DNA of 64,000 nucleotides from Enoplosus armatus (taxonomy: Eukaryota > Chordata > Actinopteri > Centrarchiformes > Enoplosidae), in the NCBI RefSeq assembly GCF_043641665.1, contig NC_092201.1:167501-231500 (forward strand), written 5' to 3'. A program made the position numbers and the translations under genes. Each line of letters begins with the position of its first letter. The stretch's first letter is position 1. Of this stretch, positions 49,872 to 63,900 are shown one piece after another. Under the pieces are notes generated by a model that worked only from the letters and a program-made list of their open reading frames with translations, made no database searches and was not told the DNA's origin.

Positions 49872-52800
49872 CTAAGGGTAGCTGGTCACTGCAGCCTGTT
49901 TCTGAGCTAGACGTCGCAGCTCCTCTCTGATAGCCTTTATAAGGGAGGCGGAGGTGTGTGCCGAGGGTGAGGCATCCTCCGGTGGGTACTCTGGAGTCGG
50001 TGAGGTCAGGAGGAGAGGCGGAGCTGTTGGGTCCCGCAATGAGGAGCTGGGCATCTGGAAAACAGAGGAAGAGGAGAACTCAGGAAACGACAGCACCTGT
50101 AGAGAGAAGGGAGAGAGGGGGAGGAGGGTGAGGCCAAGACCACAAAATATAGATAAAAAACATGAAATGAAGCCGCAAAGAAAATGAATGCCAGTGGTTA
50201 TTTGTTATTGTTGTAACACTCAGCCTTAGTGCACTTGTTACTGTAATGATGTAAAGAAAACATGAAAATCATAGTAAACTTTTCCACTTCGATTCAGACT
50301 GAAGAAAATGAACTGCCATTCTGATCCCTGAGGGTCAGCAGGGTCTTGAGGCAACTCGACTGTTCTAGACTGGACTGGTCTTATCAGTACTGGTCTGGAC
50401 TGGTATGATCAGTGCTGGTCTGGACTGGTCTGAACTGGTCTGAACTGTCTGCCCAGCCCTGGTCCAGATTTATCTGGAAAAGTCAAGACTTGTCTATCTG
50501 GGACAAGACACGTCAGGACTGGACTGGTCTGGACTAATCGAGACCCGCTTTGAACTGTATCCTACATCACCATAGCTCTCGTTACTACGCAGATAAGTAA
50601 AGAATGAAAGAACCACTCAGTTTGACCCAGTTTGGTTTTATTTTGTTACTCCACACAGCAAACTCACACTCTCTCTGCTGGCTCCTGGTCTGGACAGGTC
50701 CTGGTCTGAGTGCTGCTGGTTCCAGCTGGAGCCAGTGGGACCAGACATGCTGCGACCCACCCCAGGGTACGCACCAATCTGACTGGACAAACCCACCTGG
50801 GTCAAGTGGTGGAGCTGCGCACCTGGAGATCAACAAATTTTGTCAACAAATGTAACAGATACAACAAATTTAAGACCACATCCAGAGGAAAGAGTTTCAG
50901 ATGTGCAGGAGGGCTGAGGGAGTGTTTCATCACTCTTTAATGACAGCAGAGTACCTGTAAACAATCACTACAAAACTACTGATATCACAAATATGGGGAC
51001 AATTCTAAATGCCATGCATGTGGGATCAGTACATCCAGGTGACTGTACCTGTGCTGCCCCCTACAGGTCGCGGTCTGGATGAGGAGGGGGGGTCCTCGTA
51101 CTGCCCCCTGCTGGAGTAAACCGACTCTTGCAGCTGGTCTCCAGTAGAAATGTACCCTCCTGAGTTCAGGCCCTGCCTGGATAAAACACACAAGAAAATC
51201 AGTACTGATTCTGGATGACTGGTTCAGGTTCAGGTCCAGCCGACAGACCTGGACCTGGTTTTAAGTGTACTGAAACTGACCTCTGCAGCAGGCCCTGGAC
51301 TGATGTGGGAGACATTCCCAGCTCTGCGTATCTCTGCAGAAACAGGGAGAGAAGGAGAAAATGAAAACTGAACATGGAGTCATGACAGAAGGAAAATGGC
51401 CTCAGCTGCAGGATGACACACTCACTGCAGAAAATGGGCTGTGAGTGGGGGCTGCTGGGTAAGAGCCCCACTGCCTGCCTGGGGGGCGGGCCTGTGGGGA
51501 GGGGCTGGGCAGGGCAGGGCTTACCCCGCTCACCCCGGCGCTGCCCTGTGAGGACGGCGACACCAGGGCGAAGGCATCATCCAGGAGGGAGTGCATCTGC
51601 TGCCGCGCCTCCTCAATGGAAGGTTGGGGGGGCATGTAGGGGGGTGGGGCTGGGGCAGAGTCAAACACCTCGTCGGTAGGAGAGGGGCTGCCGTGGTCTG
51701 GGGGCAGGTCAGGATCAGACTATATGAGAGAGAACACAGAGAATACAGAGTAGATGTTCAGTGTGGTCCAGATCTAATATTACCATTCATTATTAATTAA
51801 TAAATTACTTACATTTATAGAATATTTATTTTCCGCCTCAGCACTATAATGTCCACTTTTATGCTGATGAGACTCTCTCCATAGACGCTACCTCAGACAA
51901 GTCTGCTTTTGATGACCTCCAGACCACTTATATTAATTTGAACGTGTTCTATACTTCTATGAAAAAAGACGGATTGTTTATAATATTCAAAAAGTTGATA
52001 TAGGTCCAAGATGTCAGGGCTACATCAAATTACAGCCACACTATTGCACCCATGAGGTGTGATGTTCATCAAAAAGCTAAACTGTGGATAACAACAGGGA
52101 GACAATGTTACTGTTTTTAGCTCCTTATAGGGCTGGGCGGTAAGGCCAATATCTTCTATCACAGTATTGTATCATGTATTTTTATATCACGATAACATAC
52201 AGTAATTGTTCTGTAAATTCAATTAAGAAATGGTTTAAAATAAGCATACTGTACTTCATGCTCTGTATTTATGTCACTCTCCTCCTCCATGTTTTCTTGT
52301 CTCTTCTTCAGCTTAGCTTAGCTTTGTCTCGTGAGAACATGGTAAGCAGTCCTGCTGCCCAGATCTCGTTACCTTGCGTGCAGCTGAATTCGTGATCTCA
52401 TGCGAGAATCCAGCCCAGTATATATAACAGAGAAAGCTCCCAAATCTCTACCTGTGGACACATTTCTACCATTGCACCCTATAGACCGTCATGTCACCCA
52501 ACCCTAGCTCCTTACCTCTAGTGAGGTAAAAACTCTTGTCCTGAGGGTATATGGTGACTTTAGAGCCTCAGCTCTAAACTGTGTAGAGTGACACTGAACC
52601 AGAATTCCAGCAAGAAAATATAGTTGAACTAACTCTAACTCTAACCCACTAACTTTTGACCCTCCAGGTAGATATTGGTTAAAATCACAACCCAAACATG
52701 TTAGACTGTTTTTACTATAAACTCTGAAGTCTGTCTGAGTTTCCTTTTGGATTATTATTAGCTCATGTTTTTGTGGTGGAGGGAGGGCTTAAAGTTTTGC

Positions 52801-55800
52801 CTTTATGAGACAAAGTCAAAAGAACAGGCTTACTTAAAATCATTAAGATACAATAAAAAAAAGGAAAAAGAAACCAAAACGCTACCCTAAGGAGGTGATT
52901 TGATTGATAAGACTGAATCCAATCTACAGCCGACCAATTCATTCCCAAAGCTTTGAGCTTTTTTTGCAAAATCCTATGATCCACAATATCAGATGCTTCC
53001 TGTAGGACAGAGCTTCACGGCACACTGACACTGAAAAAACTGTTGTCTCACCATGTAGGCCACGTTGTTGAGTCCTGGGTATTTCCTGTAGGTGGCACTC
53101 TGATCGGTGAGCAGCCGGTCTCTGTCTGTATCAGGAAGACTTCCAGGTCCTGGCTGAGCCCTCCGACCCCGAGGAGACCGCCTCCCTCTGGAAGTACAAA
53201 CACGCAGACGTACCCATATAGAAAATGTGGTTCATGGTGAACCTGGTCTTACAGTCTCCTCGGATATTAATCTTAATTATGACAAAGCCCAGGCTCATAT
53301 TTAGACACACAATTACTAGAATAAGACGAATTGTTTCTTTATAAAATAATATAGTAAATAATAAAAGTAAACAATATCAGTTGTGTTAATTCTACAGTTA
53401 CATGAAGAAGTTTTCTCAGGTGAAGTCTGACCTCCTCCTGGAGTCGGTGGGGGTTGGAGGTGAGTTGGCGTCGGCCTGCAGGATGCAGTCCATGTGGTCG
53501 TGGGCGGAGCTATAGAGACGTTGTGCCACGTCACCCTGCACCGGTCCGTCTCCAAATGCATCCATGATGTCGTCCATGGAGGGAAACTCACACTGACCCC
53601 GCCTCTTAGCGCGCTGCCGAAGTTTGTTCCTGTGATGCTCGATCTCCGACTTGTGTCTCAGCGCCACCTGCGGGAGCACAGGAGGCTTGATGATGTCAGA
53701 CAAGTTCAAAATGTCCTCAAGGCGAGCAGTGAGCGTGTGATGGCCTCACCTCTGTGTTGACCTTCTCGGTGAGGGTGGGGCTCGGCTGGGAGTGGGCATG
53801 CGGCGGGCTCGGTCGTGGCTGCATGGCGATCAGCTGCACCTTGTTGGCCTGTCGGCGCGTGCCATCAGACGAGCCGCGGGACAGACGGTCGACGTGATCG
53901 AAGATGGAGGACGAGGACAGAAGCTCGTCTGGACCGCTGACTGATGGAGCAAATGGAGGAAGAAAGGTCAGAGAAGAAGTTCATTCAATCATCAGTACAG
54001 AAGATGAACAACAACAAATTCAGTAACCATGGTGACAGGGTTAAGGGATTCACACGTCTAAGCAACCCACCCACTCCACTTTGGAGAGGAGGTCATGTGA
54101 CTCTTGTCTGTTTGGCGACACCTGAAGTTGCTCAACCTCCTCCCAGATCCACATTCTTCACATATGTTACAATCTATTTATAATTTAGTCATCCTGATTG
54201 TCCATACTGTCATTTTATTATGTTGGTCTATTCTGTGCACAGGACATCTACTTCCTGTCTGTCGGTCCTGGAGAGGGATCCCTCCTCATATACACCAGGT
54301 TTGAAACACTGAGGATTGAACACCGCTGAGAAGACCAGATGGCAGAATGAGACCATGGAAAGCCACGTTATGTTGAATATGAATTTTTTAAAAAGTGACA
54401 TTGTTGAATTTTTCTCCACACCTGATATTAAAGGGTTAGGATTGGAGCTCACACTGGGTCACCATCCATTTGTCAAAACAAAATTGAAACTAGACTTACA
54501 GGAACACATGGGTCCAAAACTCTTTTTTTTACTCTTACTCAAGAGGTACACATTCAGGCCTTTTCAATTAAAGTGAAAATTCAGTGATGGTTTTGGGTCA
54601 TTTTTTAGAAAAGAAATCCCTAAAACTGTGCAAATAATCAATTTAAACACCCATAATATATTACAATACAATCATTTATTGAGTAATTAACCCTAAAATT
54701 ATGCACTTGAATTGAAAAAATAAGTGTCTGCTGGGATACTTGGATTGGAAGTGTTTTTTCACACCTTAAAAACCTTTCAATCCATGCAGAAACCCCAATA
54801 AAACTTAATACATTCCAATTTATTCATTGATTAAACCCAAACTTGTTGTGAACCCTGAATTGCACTGAATTAAGGTACAAATTAAAGGGTACCTGTAATG
54901 TTACGTTGTAAATTTGAAGTGTTTTTACTCATTAAAACCACCCTGAAGTACTATTTAAAAACTCTTTCATATAATCAAATCCATTAATGTTTCCATTCAT
55001 TAGTCCACGTCGGGTAAACCTGTTGAATATTCAAATACCGACTAAGATCCCCTTAAAATCGTGTTATTTAGCAGCTGAAAATATTTCAGAGGTCTAACGT
55101 AAACCAGAATCCCTGAATCTTACACCTTAAATCATTAATGGATTAATCATTTGGACAAAAACAAACACCCTTAATTAAGGGGTTTTTCAGGGATTGTTTC
55201 AGCTCCTTGCTGCCAGATGTTCCACTTTCTGTCCTTAAATGCAGAAGCATTTGATCCACTGTTGATATAAAACTATTGATTAGAGCAGCTTGAATGTGTA
55301 AGAGAGGAGACATGAGGGTATAAACGTACCCATCTTGCTCCGCCCTTCAGTCCAGAAGCATTAAAAGAAAAGACAAAAGATGAGAATAACAGCTTTTTCA
55401 CTCATTCATCCCTCCGTCTCTCTCTCATGTCTCTCTTAAATCAGCTGTTTCCTGCTCAAACTGTAAATGTAAATCTCTACACACACACATTCAAACAGTT
55501 CAGGTGATGATGTCACTGTCTCTCTGACCATTTTTGGGCATCTTCCTGTGCTGTTTCCCCTCACTGGGCGTGGCCACAGGGCGGGTGCTTTCTTCTGCTG
55601 ATTCCCTGCCGCTTGATTGGTCGCTGCCTAACGAGTCGCCGTCTGATGGGCTGAGCCTGACAGAGAGAGATAGAAAATTAATGCAGGGGTTTCAGACTAA
55701 AATAAATCAGGATATTTTGGGAAAATAAAATCAACATTTTTTGGAAATCTTTTGAAAGGATGTTTTTACAGAGTCCAAACATGTGTGTCCTACCTGCCCC

Positions 55801-57872
55801 TGCGGCGGCTAGACCGGGCTGCCTTGGTGGACGATCCTTTAGATTTGGGGGTGTTGAGGTCTCCGCCGTCAGAGGGCGTGGCCTCTTTGATGGGGGCAGG
55901 CAGTGGACCAGGCTCCTGGATCACCATGATGTCGTCTTTACTGTGCTGACCGAGGTGGAGCTTTGCAAAGTCGAAGCCTTTCACACTGGGAGCCTGAAGC
56001 TGAGAGAGGATCAGGTGTTAGTGCGAATGTTTAGGACAGGAAAGAGTTAACGACTTCCTGTTGACCTGTCTGACCTTCTGCCTCTGCTGGATGGTGTTAA
56101 TGGCGTCCGGCTGGAACTCGAGCTTCTCGGAGCCGCACAGCTTCCAGTAGAGGATGATGATGATGAAGACGGCCAGCAGGACGGGGACAACCACGCCGAC
56201 GATCAGCCAGATGCTGCTGCTCTGAGTCTCTGCTGGAGGGACAGACAGAGTCTCCACAGCTGGAGACAGGTGAGCGACAGGTGAGCGACAGGTGAGCGAC
56301 AGGTGAGAGTCAGGTGAGAGTCAGGCGAGAGACAGGTGAGAAAATAAATGAGAAAATAATAATGGTGTCACAGAACTCGGCCCATAACTGTAATCATGTG
56401 CTCCGTTTGAACTACCAAGGACACAAACTTGTAGTGTCTATCAGCTGCAGCAGTTCCTGTTTGAACTTGACAAATAATCTCTGGATTGCTGTTGATTCTG
56501 AAGGAAACGTCTAAACATGACGATTATTATGAGACCAACATGATACATGCAGAACTGATTGAGTTGAGCACTGAGAGGCTCAGGAAGAGCTTCTACCCTC
56601 AGGCCACCAGGATCTTAAATAAAGTCACTGTATAAGACTGCCCCCCCCAATCATACACATATATTATTATTATTACTCTTTTTAAACTCTTTCTAATGGA
56701 CCAATTGAAGGAACTGGTGGGATTGCATTTTGCTGTAATTGTACCTTGTATGAGTGTATGTGAAAAATAAATTGATTGATTGATAACAGTTTAAGATCTG
56801 TCTTCTGAGTAGATCTCAGGTTTTGACTCACGTTGGGCAAGTGGCCTCTGGACTAGGTGGCCGAGGACAATGGCTGCTCTCTGAAGGTCCAGACGGTTCA
56901 AGGTGGCCGCTGTCGCCTCAGCTGGTATCCGCTCACCACCTGGGCCCTCCACGAAATAAAAGACCTCCAGGGGGCGCTCTGCCCCCGACAGCCTCGCCAC
57001 CCGGACCACCTGAGACACAACAAGTTTTAGAGTTTTAGAATGAATTCAGCGAACTGAGCTAACAAACTCGGCATTATGAAAAACAGGGGCAGGACACTGA
57101 TGTGACGCTCAGAATCACCATGTTGTAAACACTGTACAGGTGAGTTGATACAGGTGTGCTGATGATGTGGAATGAAACTCAGCAGGTCCAAACTTCACTT
57201 TCAGGAAGAAAAATGTGGAACACCATATAGTGTATATACTTGTATGATGTGTATATATACCTGTATGATGTGTATATACCTGTATGATGTGTGTATATAC
57301 CTGTAGACTGTTGTTGCCCACAGCTGTGGCTCTCCTCCAGCGCCTCCTGCTGGATCCCTGCAGTCCCTCCTCCAGCAGCAGAGCCAGACGTCTCTCCAGA
57401 CGAGCTTTAAAACTTCTCTCAGCCACCAGCTGCTCCTGAACTCCCAACAGCACTGATACAACACAGCCACATACAGGTGAGTCTGAAGCAAACTGTATTC
57501 AACAATGCTCTCATGCAAATACTTTAGATATCTGTCATAGGTTGTTCCATGGGCCACAGACCGTAACTATGTTCTAACAAAGTACACCACCCGACTATCT
57601 CCACACAACCTTCTGTAGCAAGTCAAAAACAAAGCAGATGTGTTCTCACCTGTACGGACCCAGGTGGAGCGCAGGTGGTGAGATGAGTTCAGCTCAGGGT
57701 AGTGGAAAGCTGTGAACACCAACACACGTTGACAAATGTTTAACATACATTTTAACTGTTGTTTTAACACAGTCTTAACACACTATTGTTAAATGCGGGT
57801 GAATGTTTGTTAAAAGTGTGTTTAACCTGCATTAAATATTAAATGTGTGTGAAACATTTAACACAAATTAAC

Positions 57873-57911
<39 letters not shown>

Positions 57912-60900
57912 CGTACGTTCTGCGATCTGCAGGGCAGGAAATCCGACGTAGAAGCTGAACTCCACCAGGCTGAGCTTCCTCAGGTGTTCGCTGACCTCAG
58001 ACCCCGGCAGGTAGTCCCGTCCATCACGCACTGCGAAGGAGATGTCAACAGAAACTTTCTGCTCCGCTGCCGGCCGGGTCAAACCCATGGTGATGTTCAA
58101 CAGCTAGAGAAGACACACAGATACACAGCGGCTGAAACCTTTTGAAGCTGGGTGATAGTTTGTGAGGACATTCTTTATCGTTACATTTAGATTTTTAACA
58201 ACCAACTTAGAGTTTTTAGTGTTTCTCAAAAAAAACTTCTGTGAAGGAGTGAGAGCCTCTAAATCTAAAGTTTGTTAAGTTTGAAGATTTCAGCTCTAGC
58301 AACTTATTCATTGTTACCAGCCGCAACAACGGACTTTCTGGAGGAGACCTGGTCTGATGAGGAGAGACGGCATTCATCCCACTTTGGATGGAGCGGCTCT
58401 CATATCTAGAAATCTGACCGACTTTATTAGTGAACCAAAACCGTGACAACCCAGAGTCCAGACCAGGAGGCAGAGTCGCAGTCCTACACGCTTCTCTGCG
58501 CTTCCATTAGAGTAGTTACCCACCCAAAACCCCATAGTGACTGTGTCTGCCCCCCGACCACTTAAATTAATTCAACCAAAGTTAAACAGGAGAGGAGTCA
58601 TTGATAAAAACTTAATAAAAATTAAGACCACCACTGCCATAGGCCAAAACAATAGGAAAATGAAGTGTGGACTGTTAAACATCAGATCTCTGTCATCTAA
58701 AGCTGTATTAGTAAACGAGCTAATATCAGAGAATCATATTGATCTACTGTGTCTGACAGAAACCTGGCTGTGTCATGAAGAGTATGTCAGCCTGAATGAA
58801 TCCACTCTGCCCAGTCACACTAATACTCACATCCCTCGAGGCACCGGCCGAGGAGGTGGAGTTGCAGCCATCTTTGACTCAAGCCTGTTGATGAACTCTA
58901 GACCTAAACTGGATTATAACTCATTGGAAAGCCTCGTTCTGAGTCTCTCACTCCCCACCTGGAAAACACTGAAGCCAGTCTTATTCGTTATAGTCTATCG
59001 CGCTCCAGGTCCATACTCAGGGTTAGGTTATCAGGTTTAGTCCTTAAAAAAGACAAAGTCATTATTGTAGGTGATTTTAATATTCATGTGGACGTTGATA
59101 AGGATAGCCTTGGTACTGCATTTACCTCTTTATTGGATTCGATCGGCTTCTGTCAGAGGGTACAGAAACCCACTCACTGTTTTAATCACACCCTCCACCT
59201 GGTTCTGACATATGGACTTGAAATTGAACATCTAACTGTCTTTCCACAGAATCCTTTGTTATCGGACCATTATTTAATAACTTTTGAATTCCTATTACTG
59301 GACTACACGCCATTAGGCAAAAAACCTACACCAGATATCTATCTGATAGTGCTGTAGCTAAATTTAAGGAAGTGATTCCATCAGCATTAAATTCAATGCC
59401 ATGTCTCAATACAACTGAGGACTCCTATGCTAACCTTCGTCCCTCTCAAATGGACAATCTTGTTGACAGTGCTGCAGGCTCAATGCGATTGACACTTGAC
59501 TCTATTGCCCCTCTTAAAAAGAAGATAATAAAACAAAGAAAGTCGGCTCCATGGTATAACACCCAAATCCGCAAATTAAAGCAAACAGTGCAGAAACTTG
59601 AAAGGAAATGGCGCTCCACCAAACTGGAGGAATCACGTTTAATTTGGCAAGATAGTCTTAGAACTTATAGGAAGGCCCTCTGTAAAGCCAGAGCAGCCTA
59701 TTACTCAACATTAATAGAAGAGAACAAGAACAACCCCAGGTTTCTCTTCAGCACTGTAGCCAGGCTGACAGAGAGTCACAGCTCTATGGAGCCATGTATT
59801 CCTATAACCCTTAGCAGTAATGATTTCATGAGCTTCTTTAATGATAAAATTCTAACTATTAGAGACAGAATTGATCACCTCCTGTCTTCAGGTGGTATCT
59901 TACCTTCAAACACAGGAATCTCAGAAATAGCTGTAAAACCTGATATATATTTAGATTGCTTTTCTCCCATTGACCTTCACCAAATTACTAAAACCATCTC
60001 TTCATCTAAGCCATCAACTTGTCTCTTAGACCCCATCCCAACCTGGCTGCTCAAAGAGGTTTTACCTTTAGTCAGCACTTCTTTACTAGACATGATCAAT
60101 CTGTCTTTATTAACAGGCTACGTACCACAGTCCTTTAAAGTAGCTGTAATTAAACCTCTTCTTAAAAAGCCCACTCTTGATCCGGAGGCTTTAGCCAACT
60201 ATAGACCTATATCTAACCTTCCCTTTCTCTCCAAGATTCTTGAGAAAGCAGTCGCCAACCAGCTGTGTGACTTTCTACATGACAATAAGTTGCTTGAGGA
60301 CTTTCAGTCAGGTTTCAGAGCTCATCATAGCACAGAGACAGCACTGGTGAAAGTTGCAAATGACCTTCTAACTGCATCAGACAAGGGACTTGTCTCTGTA
60401 CTTGTTTTGTTAGATCTTAGTGCTGCATTCGACACCATTGACCATCATATCCTATTACAGAGACTGGAACATTTAATTGGCATCAAAGGAACCGCACTAA
60501 GCTGGTTTAAGTCGTATTTATCAGATCGATCTCAGTTTGTACATGTTAATGATGAATCCTCCATGTACGCCAAAGTCAGTCATGGAGTTCCACAAGGTTC
60601 TGTGCTTGGACCAATACTATTCACCTTATATATGCTTCCTTTAGGAGATATTATTAGAAAACACTCCATACATTTTCATTGCTATGCGGATGATACCCAG
60701 CTATATTTATCGATCAAGCCAGAAGAACCTCATCAGTTAGCCAAGCTCCAAGCATGCCTTAAGACCTGGGTGACCTGTAATTATCTGATGTTGAACTCAG
60801 ACAAGACAGAAGTTATTGTTCTCGGCCCTGAACACCTCAGAAACACAGTATCTAAGGATATTGTTACCCTAGATGGCATTGCCCTGGCCTACAGCGCCAC

Positions 60901-63900
60901 CGTGAGGAATCTCGGAGTTGTCTTTGATCAGGACATATCCTTTAACTCCCACGTAAAACAAACTTTCACCTCTGTAACATTGAAACATCAGGAAGATCCT
61001 GTCTCAAACAGATGCAGAAAAATTAGTCCATGCATTTGTCACGTCTAGGCTGGATTATTGCAATTCCTTATTATCAGGCTGTCCCAATAAGTCCCTGAGG
61101 ACTCTCCAGCTGATCCTGAATGCTGCGGCACGTGTACTGACAGGAACCAGGAAAAGAGATCATATTTCTCCTGTATTAGCTTCGCTGCACTGGCTCCCTG
61201 TAAAATCTAGAATAGAGTTTAAACTCCTTCTCCTGACTTGCAAAGCTCTTACTGGTCAGGCACCATCATATCTTAAAGAGCTCATAGTACCCTATTACCC
61301 CACTAGAGCACTCCTCTCCCAGAGTGCAGGGTTGCTTGTGGTTCCTAGAGTCTCCAAAAACAGAACAGGAGCCAGAGCCTTCAGCATATCAAGCTCATCT
61401 CCTGTGGAATCGGCTCCCAGTTTGGGTCTGGGAGGCAGACACACTCTCTACTTTTAAGAGTAGGCTTAAAACTTTGCTTTTTGATAACGCTTATAGTTAA
61501 GGGCTGGCTCAGGCCTGCCTGGACCAGCCCCCTAGTTATGCTGCTATAGGCCTACACTGCTGGGGAGACTTCCCATGATGCACTGAGCTTTCCTCCTCTC
61601 CCTCTTCATCTTTGCACATTCATCACAGTCCAATGCATGTTACTAACTTTATTTCTTCCCCGGAGTTTCTTTGTGCTTTGTCGTCTCGCAGGTTGCTGTG
61701 GATCGTGGTCCTGGTACGCCTGGGTGCTGCCGCCATGGGCCTGCCTGACTCTCATCACTACAGTTATTATGTTTAGTCGTAGTTCTGTTACTATTAAAGC
61801 TGCTATTATTAATCTCAGCTAGTATTACAGCTGTAACTACTATTATCAGTCATATTTCCAGTATTATTATAACTATAGCTGCTATTTCTACTGCTAGTGC
61901 TGCCATACATCTCTGCCTGTCTGTCTGTCTGTCTGTCTGTGTCTCTACGTCTATCTGTCTCTTTCTGTCTGTCTGTCTGCCCCCCCCCCCCCCCCCCTCT
62001 CTCTCAAACCCAACCGGTCAAAGCAGATGACCGCCCACCTAGAGTCTGGTTCTGCTCGAGGTTTCTGCCTCTTAAAAGGAAGTTTTTCCTTGCCACTGTC
62101 GCCAAAGTGCTTGCTCATGGTGGGAGCTGTTGGGTCTCTGTAATAACATTATAAAGAGTCGGTCTAGACCTGCTCTATTTTGTAAAGTGTCATGAGATGA
62201 CTTTGTTGTGATTTGGCGCTATATAAATAAAATTGAATTGAATTGAATTGAATTGAACAGCATGTGGCTGCTGTTGTTTTCACCTTGTGAGTCTGTGTGT
62301 ATTCAAGGCAGAATGTGGTCCTGAAGAGATCAACTGTAGTTGAACTACCACAGAAGAGGTTCTGAGGACTTTAGTACAGGTGTTTATATGTCTGTCTGTC
62401 TGTGCGGTGGTTAAACTATAAACAGCTAACACACTCACCTGTACTGTGATGTTTCCTGCCTCATGTGATCGTCTCCGTGTCTCGGCATACGCCATCATCA
62501 GCCCCCTCTCGACCCGTTCGCTGAAGTTACAGACTCTGACGTCGACGTGAGCGGGGACAAACTGTAGCACAGAGTGGACCTGGTACCTGAGGTCAGGTAT
62601 GGTGTAGAGCGGTGACACGGTGGGAACAGGACCGGAGCTGCGTGGTGGTTGTCGGAGGGCGTTGATGACGGACATGGCGGTGAAGATCAACGGTCCTGAC
62701 ACGACACGGAAGGCAAAACTGGACGGAGTTCTCAGGAACTGATGAGGAAGCAGAGAGGTGGCAGACAGCTGTCAATCATGTGACATCATCAAGGTGTGTT
62801 CACTCTGGAGCAGGTACAGCTTTAATTAAGGCTCTTTACGACAGGTGAGAACAATTAATCATTAATGAAACTCAAACTGGAGAGGCAATAAATAACACAT
62901 CATTTTTTTCAACAATTTGAAAGATGTGACATGAAATGACGCAACATAAAGTAAAATAAAATAAAGTAAAATAAAAACTAGAGTAAAGAAATGTAAACAG
63001 AGTATCACAGAATAAAAACGAATATGTCGCAAAAATATGCACATAAGAAAAATAAATACATACATGTATGATGTATTTACACATAGAGTTGAGAGCAGTT
63101 TGGTTGTAAAGATCAAGTATGGTCAAGTGCTAGAGCACTAATTCCTTCATAGCTTGTTTATAATGTTAAGTAAGTAAGTGAAGTTGGTATGAATGATGTT
63201 TTGACTATATTTGTGACGGCCGGAGGGTTTTTTTAACGACGGCCGTGATGATCCGAGAGAATTTTGATTGTTTTTAACAGAAAGAAAGTTGTACCAAGAT
63301 GTGATGTTAAAAGTTAAAGTTATGTTATGTAAAGTTATGATCACACTTCTTTGTGTAATAAAGAAAACCCTAATGTCTCTGAAAAGAAACACAGTGATGA
63401 AACATGGTCTATGTCTGATCCATGCTGTGATAGTGTTTGTGGTGGATCGGGTGGTTTTTGTACCTGGAGCTCCACTGAGCGGTTGAACTCTCTCTTCAGA
63501 AGATCTCTGACCTGAGTGAAACCTGCCGACGAACCTTTCGAACTGACTGCAGGAGACAGAAAGACACAGATCAGCTGACTGAGCCTGTCATGGTGACACA
63601 GCAGTACCTGGTGTTCCTGTCACATGACCCTGGGTGGTCTTACCTACTCTGACCAGGTACATCTCCGGCTTTGTAACGTTACACAGGTACTGTCTGGTGG
63701 GCGGGGTCTGGCCCACTCTGGGCGTAGTGACCGGGGGGGCTCTGGTCAGGCTGATGGCTGTGATCTGGGTGGTGGTGGTGATGGTAGAGGTCGTGGTGGT
63801 GGTCCTGGTGGGTGGAGCCTTCGCTGGCTTCTCTATGACCACTGGAGGCCTCTCCGGTCTGTCGGGACGAGTGGGCGGTCCCAGCGGGGGAGGGGGAGGC

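Noticed and set aside
55325..55350. Microexon GGCGGAGCAAGATG in kiaa1549
   Set aside because: Weak acceptor; exons 55529-55656 and 53750-53940 already join in phase to read [10 protein letters not shown].
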